Shown: piece after piece, positions 16,862-27,558 of the stretch
Numbering within the stretch: position 1 is the first letter of the stretch
Layout: each line of letters begins with the position of its first letter
Origin: Celerinatantimonas diazotrophica
Lineage (GTDB): Bacteria; Pseudomonadota; Gammaproteobacteria; Enterobacterales; Celerinatantimonadaceae
Length of the DNA stretch: 64,000 nucleotides
Assembly (NCBI RefSeq): GCF_004339545.1
Contig: NZ_SMGD01000012.1
Coordinates: 372,001-436,000, forward strand
Direction: 5' to 3'
Notes under the pieces: model-generated
The model's input: only the letters and a program-made list of their open reading frames with translations
Database searches by the model: none
Told to the model about the DNA's origin: nothing
Translations under genes and position numbers: made by a program

Positions 16862-16924
16862 GATCGCTCTGTCGTGTATGTTAGAACATGAGCGCTGGAC
16901 GCTTATCATTAGGAAATTGCATTT

Positions 16925-17401
16925 ATGGCCGTTATCGAATTGATTAAGCCTGAACATGATGCGCAAATTGAGCAGATTGTGCATACAGTTTTGGCTGAAT
17001 TTGGTGCCAGTGGACCGGGGTATGCCTGTGCTGATCCACAACTTAAATCGTTGAGCCACTTTTATCGCCCAGAAAAAATGAACTACTGGGTGGCGCTCAA
17101 TGAGCATAATAAAGTATTGGGGGGCGCAGGAATTGGGCCGTTAACTGCCACCGAAGGCTTTTGTGAACTGCAGAAAATGTATTTGTTACCAGAAGGGCGT
17201 TCTTTGGGAATTGGTCAACAATTAATGCAAACCTGTCTGGCATTTGCTCAGCACTATTATCAAGCGTGTTATTTAGAAACACTGGATCACATGGATAGTG
17301 CTCAAAAATTGTATCGGCGTAATGGCTTTAAACGGATTAGTCAGCCTCTAGGGCAAACTGGCCATAGCCGTTGCAATACATGGTATCTTCGTTCATTTTA
17401 A
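16925..17401 (+). CDS. GNAT-family N-acetyltransferase
   Basis: A 158-residue acetyl-CoA-dependent transferase. Motif A is RSLGIGQQLMQTCLAFA (about residues 97-113), where the RxxGxG part binds the CoA pyrophosphate. Motif B-like YLETLDHMDSAQKLYRRNGF (about 118-137) contains the usual Tyr and the NGF turn. The substrate is unknown; similar small GNATs act on free amines or protein side chains. It ends only 3 bp from the convergent queG stop. Confidence 0.88.
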   Translation: MAVIELIKPEHDAQIEQIVHTVLAEFGASGPGYACADPQLKSLSHFYRPEKMNYWVALNEHNKVLGGAGIGPLTATEGFCELQKMYLLPEGRSLGIGQQLMQTCLAFAQHYYQACYLETLDHMDSAQKLYRRNGFKRISQPLGQTGHSRCNTWYLRSF

Positions 17402-17404
17402 GAT

Positions 17405-18538
17405 TTAAGCATCGCGTGTCAGACCTTTTTCAACGATTCGAATGAGTCGTTTGGTTTGACGGGTGACCGTTGAAAGTTGTTTATGATGTTGGTTGAGTGC
17501 CCAGTCAATATGTTCTTTAACGAGCTCAGAAGCTTGTGGGCGCGCATCTTCAAGTGCTTGAATGATTGCGATGGAGGCCGGGGCATTACCCAACGCAACC
17601 GCGATATTACGCTGCCAACGTTCATGGCCAATCCGACGAATCGGTGAGCCTTCAGTCTTGCTTAAAAATGTGGTTTCATCCCAAGCAAACAGACTCAGTA
17701 GTGTTGTTTTATCGAGCTCATGACGTGGTAAAAAGTCATTTTCTTCGCCCAATTGACTCTCGTGATTATAGGGACAGACAAGCTGACAATCATCACAGCC
17801 ATAGATTCGGTTTCCCATCAGTGGCCGCAACTCTTCGGCAATCGGACCTGGGTTTTCGATCGTCAGATAGGAGATACAGCGCCGCGCATCGACTTGATAA
17901 GGTTCAGTAATCGCTCCGGTTGGACATAAGGTCATGCAGGCAACACAACTCCCACATTGAGGCTCGATTGCGCTATCGGTTGGGAGCGGCAAGTTTATCA
18001 ACAGCTCTCCTAAAAAGAACCAAGACCCCTCGTCTGGGTGAATCAGAAGGGAATGTTTACCCGTCCAACCTAACCCTGATTTTTCAGCTATAGGGCGCTC
18101 CATGATTGGAGCGGAATCAACAAAGGGGCGATAATCGAGTTGTTCACAAACAGTCTTAATTTTTTCTGCTAGCTTTTTTAAGCGTTTGCGTAATACTTTG
18201 TGGTAATCGCGACCTAAAGCATAACGGCTAATATAAGCTCGATTTGGATCTTTGAGTGTGGAAGCAAACCCTGCATCGTTGATCAGATAATTCATCCGGA
18301 CACTGATAATCCGCAGTGTTCCGGGATGTAATTGCGCTGGATCTTCACGTAATTGCTGGTTACGCTGCATAAAACTCATCTGACCGTGGTAGCCACGCGA
18401 TAGCCAATCGCGGTAGGATTGAATGTGTTCACTCACATCGGTATCAGTAATACCAACCTGTGCAAACCCAAGTTGTTTGCCCCATTGCTTGATATCGAGC
18501 GCTAATTGATTGAAATCGATTTTGGAATTTTCGGCCAT
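17405..18538 (-). CDS. queG: Epoxyqueuosine reductase
   Basis: Last step of queuosine synthesis: reduces epoxyqueuosine to queuosine in the wobble base of tRNAs with GUN anticodons, using cobalamin and two 4Fe-4S clusters. The 377-residue protein carries CGSCVACMTLCP and CDDCQLVCPYN cluster motifs, the QueG N-terminal pattern (YHGQMSFMQRN) and a HEAT-like C-terminus. Its start codon overlaps that of divergent nnr (see CATG at 18536-18539). Position next to nnr matches E. coli yjeS-yjeF. Confidence 0.97.
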   Translation of the reverse strand: MAENSKIDFNQLALDIKQWGKQLGFAQVGITDTDVSEHIQSYRDWLSRGYHGQMSFMQRNQQLREDPAQLHPGTLRIISVRMNYLINDAGFASTLKDPNRAYISRYALGRDYHKVLRKRLKKLAEKIKTVCEQLDYRPFVDSAPIMERPIAEKSGLGWTGKHSLLIHPDEGSWFFLGELLINLPLPTDSAIEPQCGSCVACMTLCPTGAITEPYQVDARRCISYLTIENPGPIAEELRPLMGNRIYGCDDCQLVCPYNHESQLGEENDFLPRHELDKTTLLSLFAWDETTFLSKTEGSPIRRIGHERWQRNIAVALGNAPASIAIIQALEDARPQASELVKEHIDWALNQHHKQLSTVTRQTKRLIRIVEKGLTRDA

Positions 18539-20051
18539 GATTCGTATAACACCAGACTATAGCGCGACTTTACCATATTCTTTATGGACTGCCGACCAAG
18601 TTAAGCGCGCAGAACCCAAATTGGCAGCCCAAGCTCAAGTTTCTTTATATCAATTAATGCTATTAGCCGGGACGAATGGTTTTGCGCTGCTTCGTCAGCG
18701 CTGGCCACAGGCTCAGCATTTATTAATTATCGCCGGTGGTGGTAATAATGGTGGTGATGCCTTAGTGATCGCAAAATTGGCAATAGAGGTTGGCATGCAG
18801 GTATCACTGCTTGTCCATGGTGATGTCAGCCGATTTCCAGCGGAGGCGGCGCAAGCATGGCAAGAGCTCTCTTTGCAGCAGTTAACGCAAATTAACACGT
18901 TGTCAGAGGCTCCCAAAGATATCGATGTGGTGGTTGATGGACTGTTAGGCGCAGGGCTTAAAGGCCATGTGCGTGATGATGCTGCGCAGTTAATCAATGA
19001 ACTGAATTTGTTGGAATTGCCGATTTTAGCACTTGATATCCCATCTGGTTTATCAGCTGATACCGGTCAGGCTCTGGGATGTGCTTTAAAATGTGATGCA
19101 ACGATTACATTTATTGGAGTTAAGCAAGGTTTGTTGACAGCTCAAGCGGCTAATTATTGTGGGAAACTTTACTATAGTTCTTTGGGACTTGATTCAGTGT
19201 TACAAGAGCACGAACCGAAATCTTGCCAACGCAGTGACTATTCAAAATTACGAGGGTTACTTCCCAAACGTTCTCGAACTGCGCATAAGGGGATGTTTGG
19301 TCGGGTTGCTCTGTTTGGGGGCGACTTGGGAACCCCAGGGGCGATTCGCATGGCCGGCGAAGCCTGTCAGCGAGTTGGGGCTGGATTGGTGACGGTTATC
19401 TCGCAGCCTGAGAACTTACCTATTATTTTAAGTGGTCGTCCTGAGTTGATGGCGCGCGGCGTGCATATTGATGATGAAGCCATTGTTACACAGTTTCTGC
19501 AAGCGACAGATGTTCATGTCTTAGGACCCGGCTTAGGGCAAAGTCAATGGTCACATTGGTTATTTAACCATGTGATTGCCAGTGATGCTCTATTGGTCCT
19601 TGATGCTGATGGGCTAAATTTATTGGCAAAATCGCCCTTGGAGCGACGCAACTGGGTCTTAACTCCACATCCGGGTGAAGCGTCCCGGTTGTTGGGATGT
19701 TCGGTGGCGGACATTGAGGATGACCGGTTTAGCGCAGCTTTAGAAATTGCCTCAAAATATCAGGCGGTTACTTTGCTAAAAGGGGCGGGCTCTATTGTTG
19801 CGAGCCCATCGGGTGAAGTGCGAGTTTTGAATGTGGGAAATCCGGGGATGGCCAGTGGTGGTATGGGGGATGTACTTTCAGGTATGATTGCAGGTTTACT
19901 GGCTCAACATCTTCCAATGTTTGAATCCGTATGTTTAGCTGTGTGTCTGCATGGTCAAGCGGCGGATTGTGCAGCTAAAGATGGTGAACGAGGGATGTTA
20001 GCCAGTGATTTATTTGCCCATATTCGGGTATTGGTTAATCCGGAAAACTAA
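18537..20051 (+). CDS. nnr: Bifunctional NAD(P)H-hydrate repair enzyme
   Basis: Repairs hydrated NAD(P)H. The N-terminal half is the epimerase (AGGGNNGGDALVIAK and LDIPSGLSADTG); the C-terminal half is the ADP-dependent dehydratase (LTPHPGEASRLLG and NPGMASGGMGDVLSG). I chose ATG 18537 giving 504 residues; an upstream TTG at 18510 would add nine residues inside queG. The chosen ATG shares two bases with the queG start on the other strand, leaving no separate leader and only a weak TGGAA ribosome site. It heads the nnr-tsaE-amiB-mutL-miaA-hfq-hflXKC string. Confidence 0.95.
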   Translation: MIRITPDYSATLPYSLWTADQVKRAEPKLAAQAQVSLYQLMLLAGTNGFALLRQRWPQAQHLLIIAGGGNNGGDALVIAKLAIEVGMQVSLLVHGDVSRFPAEAAQAWQELSLQQLTQINTLSEAPKDIDVVVDGLLGAGLKGHVRDDAAQLINELNLLELPILALDIPSGLSADTGQALGCALKCDATITFIGVKQGLLTAQAANYCGKLYYSSLGLDSVLQEHEPKSCQRSDYSKLRGLLPKRSRTAHKGMFGRVALFGGDLGTPGAIRMAGEACQRVGAGLVTVISQPENLPIILSGRPELMARGVHIDDEAIVTQFLQATDVHVLGPGLGQSQWSHWLFNHVIASDALLVLDADGLNLLAKSPLERRNWVLTPHPGEASRLLGCSVADIEDDRFSAALEIASKYQAVTLLKGAGSIVASPSGEVRVLNVGNPGMASGGMGDVLSGMIAGLLAQHLPMFESVCLAVCLHGQAADCAAKDGERGMLASDLFAHIRVLVNPEN

Positions 20052-20060
20052 ATAGATAAG

Positions 20061-20528
20061 ATGAACTGGCAGCTAGAATTAGCCGATAGCTCGGCAACAG
20101 TAGAATTAGGTCGTAAGATTGCAGCGCAGATCGATGCGCCATTAACGATATTTCTTAATGGGGAACTTGGTGCGGGTAAAACGACTCTAACCCGAGGGAT
20201 TGTTCAGGGAATGGGGCACCAAGGAAATGTGAAAAGCCCAACCTATACACTGCTTGAGCCCTACTCGTTAGGTCAGTGGCAGATCAATCATTTTGATTTG
20301 TATCGATTGGCTGACCCTGAAGAGCTGGAGTTTATTGGTATTCGAGATTATTTTGGACCTGGGCAAATTGCTATTATTGAATGGCCTGAAAAAGGCGAAG
20401 GGATGATTGGCGAACCTGATTTGGTTATCTTATTGAGCTATCAAGGGCTCTCTCGCGAGGTTGAATTTAGGACTTATTCTCCCGCAGCTAAGCGTTTGTT
20501 AACAGGGTTAATAGACAGTTATTCATAG
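20061..20528 (+). CDS. tsaE: tRNA threonylcarbamoyladenosine biosynthesis ATPase TsaE
   Basis: ATPase that works with TsaB and TsaD to transfer threonylcarbamoyl to A37 of ANN-decoding tRNAs. The 155-residue protein has Walker A GELGAGKTTLTRG, then SPTYTLLEPY and a Walker B-like HFDLYRL, with IIEWPEKG near residue 113. Nine bases separate it from nnr. Confidence 0.97.
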   Translation: MNWQLELADSSATVELGRKIAAQIDAPLTIFLNGELGAGKTTLTRGIVQGMGHQGNVKSPTYTLLEPYSLGQWQINHFDLYRLADPEELEFIGIRDYFGPGQIAIIEWPEKGEGMIGEPDLVILLSYQGLSREVEFRTYSPAAKRLLTGLIDSYS

Positions 20529-20549
20529 TCATTTTTATATAAAGGTATC

Positions 20550-21896
20550 ATGCAGCGTCGTTTTTTAAAGTGGTGTGTTGCACTAAGTGTCTTGTTTTGG
20601 ACATTCAGTGCACAAGCAGTTAAGAGCAATCAGATCACTGGTATTCGTACTTGGTCTGGCTCTGGACATACGAGGGTGGTTCTTGATCTGACTCAAGCGC
20701 CCCAATTTAGCTATTTTCGATTACGGAATCCGGATCGGCTCGTGGTTGATTTGGCCGCGACTCACAATAACGTTAATTTATCGAAAGTTCATATTCGCGG
20801 TAAATTACTCAAGCACATTCGGCGCAGCCGACCACCAAAGAAGGTGGATTATCGCTTAGTGCTGGACTTATCTCGGCGAGTGAAGCCGTCCGTATTCCCA
20901 CTGCCAGCGACTAAAGAGTCAAAACCTCGGTTAGTGATTGATCTGCCTGATAACAGCCCTGTACCTAAAAAAGCTGTTCCGGTGAAGCCGGTTAAAACGC
21001 AGGCCAGTGCCCGTAAAGCCATGCGCGACATTATCGTGGTATTAGATGCTGGTCATGGCGGTAAAGATACGGGGGCGATTGGTCCCGATCATAAGTTTGA
21101 GAAAAATGTGACATTGCCGATTGCCAAAAAAGTGGCGGCATTGTTTAACAAAGAGCCCGGTATGAAAGGGATGTTAACTCGTAAAGGGGATTATTTCATC
21201 CCATTGGACAAGCGCTCGGAGATCGCTCGTAAAGATCATGCTGATCTGCTTATTTCCATTCATGCCGATGGTTTTGCATCTCCTGAGCCACATGGTGCTT
21301 CTGTGTGGGTTTTGTCGGCACGTCGGGCAAACCGTGAAATTAACCGCTGGTTAGATCAGAGTAAACAACCGACTGAGCTACTAGGTGGAGCGGGAGAAGT
21401 GCTTAAAACCTCGCCGAACGATCAATATTTGGCGCATGCATTGCTTGATATGAGCATGGATCATTCGATGAATACTGGATTTGTGATTGCCTCTGATATT
21501 GTTGCTCAGCTTAAAAAAGTCACTTATATGCATAAAAATAAGCCTCAGCACGCTAGCCTTGCCGTACTAAAAGCGCCAGATATCCCCTCCATGTTGGTGG
21601 AAACAGGTTTTATTACCAATCCGAAAGAAGAAAAATTATTGATTTCACCTCGCCATCAACAACGCATTGCCAATGCGATTTTTATGGGGGTGCGTAATTA
21701 TTACCGTCAGCATCCTCCGATCGGAACGTGGTATGCAGCTCATTATGGTAAAGTCAAATATGCCGTTAAAAGAGGGGATTCACTTTCGCTTATCGCCCAG
21801 CGTTATCACACCAGTGTTGGGGCCTTGAAAAGTACCAATAAATTACGCAGCAATGTGCTGCGAATTGGCCAAGTGTTGGTGATACCGAAATCGTAG
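20550..21896 (+). CDS. amiB: N-acetylmuramoyl-L-alanine amidase AmiB
   Basis: Periplasmic zinc amidase that splits septal peptidoglycan during cell separation. The 448-residue precursor has a signal peptide (residues about 1-24, cleaved after SAQA), an AMIN domain (about 28-130) for septal targeting, an Amidase_3 domain (about 160-385; zinc and catalytic segments DAGHGGKDTGA, ISIHADG, VETGFITN), and one C-terminal LysM domain (YAVKRGDSLSLIAQRY..., 402-446). The LysM is a feature of AmiB homologs in this group. Lies in the same order as in E. coli. Confidence 0.96.
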   Translation: MQRRFLKWCVALSVLFWTFSAQAVKSNQITGIRTWSGSGHTRVVLDLTQAPQFSYFRLRNPDRLVVDLAATHNNVNLSKVHIRGKLLKHIRRSRPPKKVDYRLVLDLSRRVKPSVFPLPATKESKPRLVIDLPDNSPVPKKAVPVKPVKTQASARKAMRDIIVVLDAGHGGKDTGAIGPDHKFEKNVTLPIAKKVAALFNKEPGMKGMLTRKGDYFIPLDKRSEIARKDHADLLISIHADGFASPEPHGASVWVLSARRANREINRWLDQSKQPTELLGGAGEVLKTSPNDQYLAHALLDMSMDHSMNTGFVIASDIVAQLKKVTYMHKNKPQHASLAVLKAPDIPSMLVETGFITNPKEEKLLISPRHQQRIANAIFMGVRNYYRQHPPIGTWYAAHYGKVKYAVKRGDSLSLIAQRYHTSVGALKSTNKLRSNVLRIGQVLVIPKS

Positions 21897-21910
21897 TCAG
21901 GGAACCACAA

Positions 21911-23695
21911 ATGTCGATTCACATTTTACCCGCACAACTGGCGAATCAGATCGCTGCTGGTGAGGTCGTTGAACGACCTGCCTCGGTGGTTAAAGAGCTG
22001 GTCGAAAATAGCATCGATGCTGGTGCTCGTAGCATTGAGGTGCTCATTGATCGCGGAGGGCACAAGCGGATCTTGGTACGAGATGATGGTTGTGGAGTGA
22101 GTGAGCAAGACTTGACGTTGGCTCTTTCTCGCCATGCGACAAGTAAACTATCGACACAGGATGATTTAGAGCATATTCATACATTGGGATTTCGCGGTGA
22201 AGCGTTGGCCAGTATTAGCTCTGTTTCCAGGTTAACATTGACCTCGCGCCCTCAAGATCAGGATAAAGCTTGGCAGGCACAGGCGAGTGGTCGGGATATG
22301 GGGGTTAATGTGACTCCTGCAGCCCATCCAGTGGGAACGAGTGTTGAAGTTCTTGATCTGTTTTTTAATACGCCAGCGCGACGGAAATTTTTACGTAGCG
22401 AAAAAACCGAATTTACTCATATTGATGAACTATTAAAGCGTTTAGCGCTGAGTCACTATGATATCACCATTAAAGTAACGCATAACGGCAAACTGCTGCG
22501 TCAGTATCGCGGCGCTAAAACGCCTGAACAGTATGCCCGGCGGGTGGCAGCGGTAATTGGGAAGCGCTTTATTGAGCAATCATGGGCGATTGATAATCAG
22601 CATCAGAATTTGCGATTGTGGGGATGGCTTGGAACGCCGCAAGCGGCCTGCGCAAGTACAGAGCAACAATACTTCTATGTGAATGGCCGAGTCATTCGTG
22701 ACAAACTGATTTTGCACGCGATTCGCCAGAGCTTTGCTCAGTTCATTGACGATAAATTGTATCCAAGTTTTGTTTTGTATCTAGAATTGCCAACGGAACA
22801 AGTAGATGTCAATGTGCATCCGACCAAACACGAAGTGCGCTTTCATCAAGCAAGATTGATTCATGATTACATTCAAAAAGTACTCAATGAAGTCATTCAA
22901 CCTCACTTTGAGCAGGAATATGCCCAAGAGGTTAGTCCTCACTATCATAATTATGCAGTGGCTGAGCCTGAGCCTCAGAATGTGGGTGAACAACAGACAC
23001 GTAGTTCCCAGAGCGCCAGCTATCAACCGACTCCTGTTCGTTATAAACATCATGATGCGCCGAGTAAACAACAGTTAGCGACGCAAAGTCAGTGGCTTGC
23101 CGATGCGCAGACCGACTCTAGCAAAGCGACGAGCGTTTCCTCTGCTCAGGGGGCGTTACGTCCACTGCAGTTGCTTGGGGGTAGCCACTTACTGGTCGGC
23201 GACCAAGTGTCGCAATTGGCATTATTAGACTTAGCGAAAGCTTGGCAACAAGTTTATACCAAACAATTTATTGCGCAGTGGCCGAAGGTGGTTTCTGCGC
23301 CATTATTACTTCCACAAAAAATCGTTTTGGATAGCGAAGCTATCGATTGGAGCCGGTCTCATATTGAGTTTTTAGCTCAATTAGGCATTGCCGTGCGCGA
23401 TGACAAAACGCATCTGACTTTGTTGGCGATTCCAAGTAGTTTACGCCGAGCTGCTCAGCAACCTTTTATAGAACAGTTAGTCACTATTTTGATGCAACAT
23501 GTCGATGCTTTAGAAGATGCTTCATGGTTGTGTCAGCAATTAGCAATCGCTGGCAGTTCTCAGCTGCAGTTTAATTGGTCATCTGCACTTGGAGTTTATC
23601 AGCAGTCGTTAGAACTTAACGATGGTGTTTTAAGTGAACAATTACTAACATTTTTGGATGAGTGCGTGATTTTAAAGGGATTAAAGGATGACTGA
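21911..23695 (+). CDS. mutL: DNA mismatch repair protein MutL
   Basis: Couples MutS mismatch recognition to downstream strand cleavage. The 594-residue protein has the GHKL ATPase N-terminus ([41 protein letters not shown]) and the [10 protein letters not shown] motif. A low-complexity linker (about 335-415) leads to the dimerisation domain. The metal-binding DQHA(x)2E(x)4E endonuclease motif is absent, as in E. coli-type MutL that relies on MutH. Overlaps miaA by 8 bp. Confidence 0.97.
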   Translation: MSIHILPAQLANQIAAGEVVERPASVVKELVENSIDAGARSIEVLIDRGGHKRILVRDDGCGVSEQDLTLALSRHATSKLSTQDDLEHIHTLGFRGEALASISSVSRLTLTSRPQDQDKAWQAQASGRDMGVNVTPAAHPVGTSVEVLDLFFNTPARRKFLRSEKTEFTHIDELLKRLALSHYDITIKVTHNGKLLRQYRGAKTPEQYARRVAAVIGKRFIEQSWAIDNQHQNLRLWGWLGTPQAACASTEQQYFYVNGRVIRDKLILHAIRQSFAQFIDDKLYPSFVLYLELPTEQVDVNVHPTKHEVRFHQARLIHDYIQKVLNEVIQPHFEQEYAQEVSPHYHNYAVAEPEPQNVGEQQTRSSQSASYQPTPVRYKHHDAPSKQQLATQSQWLADAQTDSSKATSVSSAQGALRPLQLLGGSHLLVGDQVSQLALLDLAKAWQQVYTKQFIAQWPKVVSAPLLLPQKIVLDSEAIDWSRSHIEFLAQLGIAVRDDKTHLTLLAIPSSLRRAAQQPFIEQLVTILMQHVDALEDASWLCQQLAIAGSSQLQFNWSSALGVYQQSLELNDGVLSEQLLTFLDECVILKGLKDD

Positions 23696-24629
23696 GCAAG
23701 CTCCTGTACTGACGTTAATGGGGCCTACTGCATCGGGAAAAACTGCGTTGGCTATGCAGTTGTGTGACCATCTGCCGATCGACCTGATTAGCGTTGATTC
23801 GGCATTAGTTTATCGTCAGATGGATATTGGTACGGCTAAACCCTCTGCTGATGAATTGACGCGTTACCCCCATCAACTGATCGATATTCGTGATCCGATT
23901 CAGAGTTATTCCGCGGCTGATTTTCGAGTCGATGCCCTCCACGCGATCGAACGCTCTCATCGGGCTCAAAGAATTCCACTACTGGTGGGTGGAACAATGC
24001 TTTATTATAAAGCGTTAATTGAAGGGCTTGCGACATTACCCAGTGCCGACCCTGCGGTGCGTGAAGAGATTGCTCGACAGGCTAATGAAATGGGTTGGCA
24101 GCGACTCCATCAAGAGCTTCATGAATACGACCCGCAAAGCGCGGCACGTATTCATCCTAATGATCCTCAGCGTTTGATGCGCGCCATCGAAGTGTACCGT
24201 TTAAGTGGCAAAACGTTAACGGAATTGAATGCGCAAAAACCACCAGAATTTCCTTATCCACTGTATCAATTTGCGATTGCCCCACAGGATCGTCACGTAT
24301 TGCATCAGCGAATTGAGCAGCGTTTCGATTTGATGTTAGAGCAAGGGTTTGAGCAAGAGGTTTGCCAATTAATGGCGCGGGGTGATTTATCATTGCAGAT
24401 GCCATCTATGCGCTGTGTTGGTTATCGGCAAATGTGGCAATATCTAGCTGGAGAATTTGACTATACACAGATGCGCCTGAAAGCGCTTGCCGCGACTCGA
24501 CAGCTTGCTAAACGCCAACTCACTTGGCTTCGGGGTTGGCAACAAATCATTCACTTGGATAGCATGGATGCGAATGCGCTAACAAAACTTCTATTGAGTT
24601 TGCCGGAAAACTTGAAATTCTGCCTATAA
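23688..24629 (+). CDS. miaA: tRNA dimethylallyltransferase
   Basis: Adds a dimethylallyl group to A37 of UNN-decoding tRNAs, the first step to ms2i6A. The 313-residue protein has the P-loop [12 protein letters not shown], the [20 protein letters not shown] segment with the catalytic Asp, and the late [13 protein letters not shown] tRNA-contact motif. The start lies inside the end of mutL, implying coupled translation. Confidence 0.97.
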   Translation: MTEQAPVLTLMGPTASGKTALAMQLCDHLPIDLISVDSALVYRQMDIGTAKPSADELTRYPHQLIDIRDPIQSYSAADFRVDALHAIERSHRAQRIPLLVGGTMLYYKALIEGLATLPSADPAVREEIARQANEMGWQRLHQELHEYDPQSAARIHPNDPQRLMRAIEVYRLSGKTLTELNAQKPPEFPYPLYQFAIAPQDRHVLHQRIEQRFDLMLEQGFEQEVCQLMARGDLSLQMPSMRCVGYRQMWQYLAGEFDYTQMRLKALAATRQLAKRQLTWLRGWQQIIHLDSMDANALTKLLLSLPENLKFCL

Positions 24630-24690
24630 GGCCTCAAGTTACTGGTATATAATTAAAACTAAGACCGTCAAAAAAAACTAATAACAGTAA

Positions 24691-24960
<270 letters not shown>

Positions 24961-25003
24961 TTGTTTTTCAGGTTTTACGCCTGTTAATAAGGAGTTTTAA
25001 AGC

Positions 25004-26299
25004 TTGTTTGACCGCTATGAAGCTGGTGAGCGGGCCGTGCTGGTACATATTCACTTTTCAAGTGAAGATGACCGTGAAGATCTGCAAGAGCTGGAGATGT
25101 TAGTCAGCTCTGCTGGCGTCGATTCAGTGGCCGTGGTGACCGGAAGCCGTAATGTTCCTCATCCTAAATATTATGTTGGAGAAGGGAAAGCCGAAGAAAT
25201 TGCTCAGGCAGTTCTCCAACATGAAGCCAATGTGGTTATTTTTAATCACGCGTTATCCCCTGCTCAAGAGAGAAATTTAGAACAATTATGTCAGTGCCGA
25301 GTCTTAGATCGGACGACATTAATTCTGGATATTTTTGCCCAACGAGCTAGAACTTATGAAGGTAAGTTGCAGGTTGAGTTGGCTCAGTTGCGTCATTTGT
25401 CGACCCGATTGGTCCGAGGCTGGACGCATTTGGAACGACAAAAAGGCGGAATTGGGCTGCGTGGTCCTGGGGAAACACAGTTGGAAACTGACCGACGTTT
25501 ATTGCGCGCTCGGATTAAAAATATCTTGGCACGGCTTGAAAAAGTAAGTAAACAACGTGAGCAGGGCCGTCGGGCTCGGCAGCGGGCGGAGGTTCCTACG
25601 ATTTCATTAGTCGGTTATACCAACGCGGGTAAATCAACTCTGTTTAATCGTGTAACAACGGCACAGGTTTATGCGGCTGATCAATTATTTGCAACACTCG
25701 ATCCGACGCTACGTCGTTTAGAAATTCAGGACGTAGGGCCAACGATTCTGGCTGATACGGTCGGATTTATTCGGCATTTGCCGCATGATCTCGTTGCTGC
25801 ATTTAAAGCGACATTGCAAGAAACTCATGATGCTCAGTTATTGCTTCATGTCATTGACTGTAGTGATGATCGTGTGAGTGATAATATTGAGCAAGTACAA
25901 CTGGTGCTTGATGAAATTGGGGCCAGTGAAGTTCCTCAGCTGTTAGTGATGAATAAAATCGATGAAGTTGAAGGAATTCAGGCGCATGTTGATCGTGATG
26001 ACGAAGGTGTCCCGATAAGGGTTTGGATTAGTGCGCGTCAAAACGTTGGTATTGATTACTTGATGCAAGCCATTCAAGAGCGACTGTCAGGCACGATGGT
26101 TGAGCAGCATATTATGTTGCCTCCAACAGCGGGCCGATTAAGAAGTCAGCTCTATCAGTTGGATGCTATCAGTGAAGAAAATATGGACGAACAAGGCAAT
26201 TGGTTGCTTGACATTCGCGTTCCTCAAGTAGAATGGGCACGTTTATGTAAACATTATGATGAGCTGCCAGATGTGGTCAATTCGCAAGATACGGACTAA
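25004..26299 (+). CDS. hflX: Ribosome-splitting GTPase HflX
   Basis: GTPase that dissociates stalled 70S ribosomes, notably after heat stress. The 431-residue protein has the HflX N-terminal domain ([11 protein letters not shown]), the Gly-rich linker [18 protein letters not shown], and G motifs [23 protein letters not shown] and MNKID. Initiation appears to be at TTG: no ATG gives the conserved [15 protein letters not shown] opening, and AAGGAG lies 9 bases upstream. A weak start codon after hfq may lower its translation. Confidence 0.95.
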   Translation: MFDRYEAGERAVLVHIHFSSEDDREDLQELEMLVSSAGVDSVAVVTGSRNVPHPKYYVGEGKAEEIAQAVLQHEANVVIFNHALSPAQERNLEQLCQCRVLDRTTLILDIFAQRARTYEGKLQVELAQLRHLSTRLVRGWTHLERQKGGIGLRGPGETQLETDRRLLRARIKNILARLEKVSKQREQGRRARQRAEVPTISLVGYTNAGKSTLFNRVTTAQVYAADQLFATLDPTLRRLEIQDVGPTILADTVGFIRHLPHDLVAAFKATLQETHDAQLLLHVIDCSDDRVSDNIEQVQLVLDEIGASEVPQLLVMNKIDEVEGIQAHVDRDDEGVPIRVWISARQNVGIDYLMQAIQERLSGTMVEQHIMLPPTAGRLRSQLYQLDAISEENMDEQGNWLLDIRVPQVEWARLCKHYDELPDVVNSQDTD

Positions 26300-26331
26300 G
26301 TTTTAATTCAGAATAAACAGCGGAGAGTCAA

Positions 26332-27558
26332 ATGGCCTGGAACGAGCCTGGAGGCAATAAAGGAGGCGGTGATCGTGATCCTTGGGGTAACAAGAACAAG
26401 AACAAGAATCAGGGACCGCCAGATTTAGATGCGATTTTTGGTAAACTGGGTCGACGTATTATGGCCTTGTTAGGCGGAAAAAAATCGCCTGGAGGGCCGG
26501 GTGGCTCTGGCACTAGTTTTTTCCATCCTAAAGTATTAGCTGCTGTCGTGGGGGTGTTGGTTATCATCTGGGCGGTCAGCGGTTTTTATACTGTTAAGGA
26601 AGAACAGCGGGGTGTCTTACTGCGCTTTGGCGCTTATCAGGGGGAAGTACTGCCTGGGTTACATTGGAAACCGACTTTTATTGATAAAGTAATTCCGGTT
26701 GCCGTCGCGAAAATTCGTTCTCTACCTGCATCTGGATTTATGCTCACTGAGGATGAAAATGTCGTTCGAGTTGAACTAGATGTGCAGTATCGGGTGAGCG
26801 ATCCTGAGAAATATCTGTTTAGTGTGACCAATGCTGATGATAGCCTGCGACAGGCGACAGATAGTGCGCTGCGCTATGTTATTGGCCACACCAAAATGGA
26901 TGAAATTTTAACGGTTGGACGCGAAAAAGTTCGTCAGGAAACTTGGAAGCTGATCGATAAAATTATCAAACCTTATAATATGGGGATTACGGTTGTCGAT
27001 GTGAACTTCTTGCCAGCCCGACCACCAGAACAGGTGAAAAAAGCGTTTGATGATGCGATTGCTGCCCAAGAAGATGAGCAGACTTATATCCGTAAAGCTG
27101 AAGCTTATCAGCGCGAAGTCGAACCTAAAGCACGTGGCCGTGCACAGCGCTTGATTCAGCAAGCAGAAGCTTATAAACAGCAAGTTGTCATGAAAGCTGA
27201 AGGTGAAGTGTCACAGTTTGATCAGCTGTTACCTGAATATCGTAAAGCGCCTGAAATTACTCGCCAGCGTATGTATATGGAAACAATGGAAGGCATTTAT
27301 GCCCATACGCCAAAAATATTTATCGATGCTAAAAATAACAACAGTATGTTGTATTTACCGATTGATAAATTATTGGAGCAGGCGAAACATAAAAAATCGT
27401 CAAGCACTTTGGACAACAGTGATATGAGTAAGTCTGGTGGTTCTGCAACGACTTCGTCTTCATCATCATCTAATAGCCAAAAGGATGTGCGCAATGCTCC
27501 TTTGCGCAGCGATGATGTACGCACTGATGTACGCACTGACCGCTATGGGAGAAATTAA
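26332..27558 (+). CDS. hflK: FtsH-regulating membrane protein HflK
   Basis: Forms with HflC a large periplasmic cage around the FtsH protease. The 408-residue protein has a Gly/Asn-rich cytoplasmic N-terminus (PGGNKGGGDRDPWG), one membrane helix (about residues 66-86), and a prohibitin/SPFH domain (about 88-270) with a coiled coil. The tail is low complexity: a run of serines and a DVRTDVRT repeat coded by a perfect 12-bp tandem duplication (27514-27537). Directly followed by hflC. Confidence 0.96.
   Translation: MAWNEPGGNKGGGDRDPWGNKNKNKNQGPPDLDAIFGKLGRRIMALLGGKKSPGGPGGSGTSFFHPKVLAAVVGVLVIIWAVSGFYTVKEEQRGVLLRFGAYQGEVLPGLHWKPTFIDKVIPVAVAKIRSLPASGFMLTEDENVVRVELDVQYRVSDPEKYLFSVTNADDSLRQATDSALRYVIGHTKMDEILTVGREKVRQETWKLIDKIIKPYNMGITVVDVNFLPARPPEQVKKAFDDAIAAQEDEQTYIRKAEAYQREVEPKARGRAQRLIQQAEAYKQQVVMKAEGEVSQFDQLLPEYRKAPEITRQRMYMETMEGIYAHTPKIFIDAKNNNSMLYLPIDKLLEQAKHKKSSSTLDNSDMSKSGGSATTSSSSSSNSQKDVRNAPLRSDDVRTDVRTDRYGRN

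Larger units (their letters stand above)
16518..16924. other. 407-bp intergenic region with an orphan transcription unit
   Basis: Lies between the divergent antiporter (minus) and GNAT (plus) genes. It is AT-rich and holds a plus-strand promoter-like pair and an intrinsic terminator described separately, plus a possible 13-codon frame (16774-16815, ATG to TGA) without a clear ribosome site. The terminator is 64 bp before the GNAT start, so it could also act as an attenuator for that gene. Confidence 0.5.
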
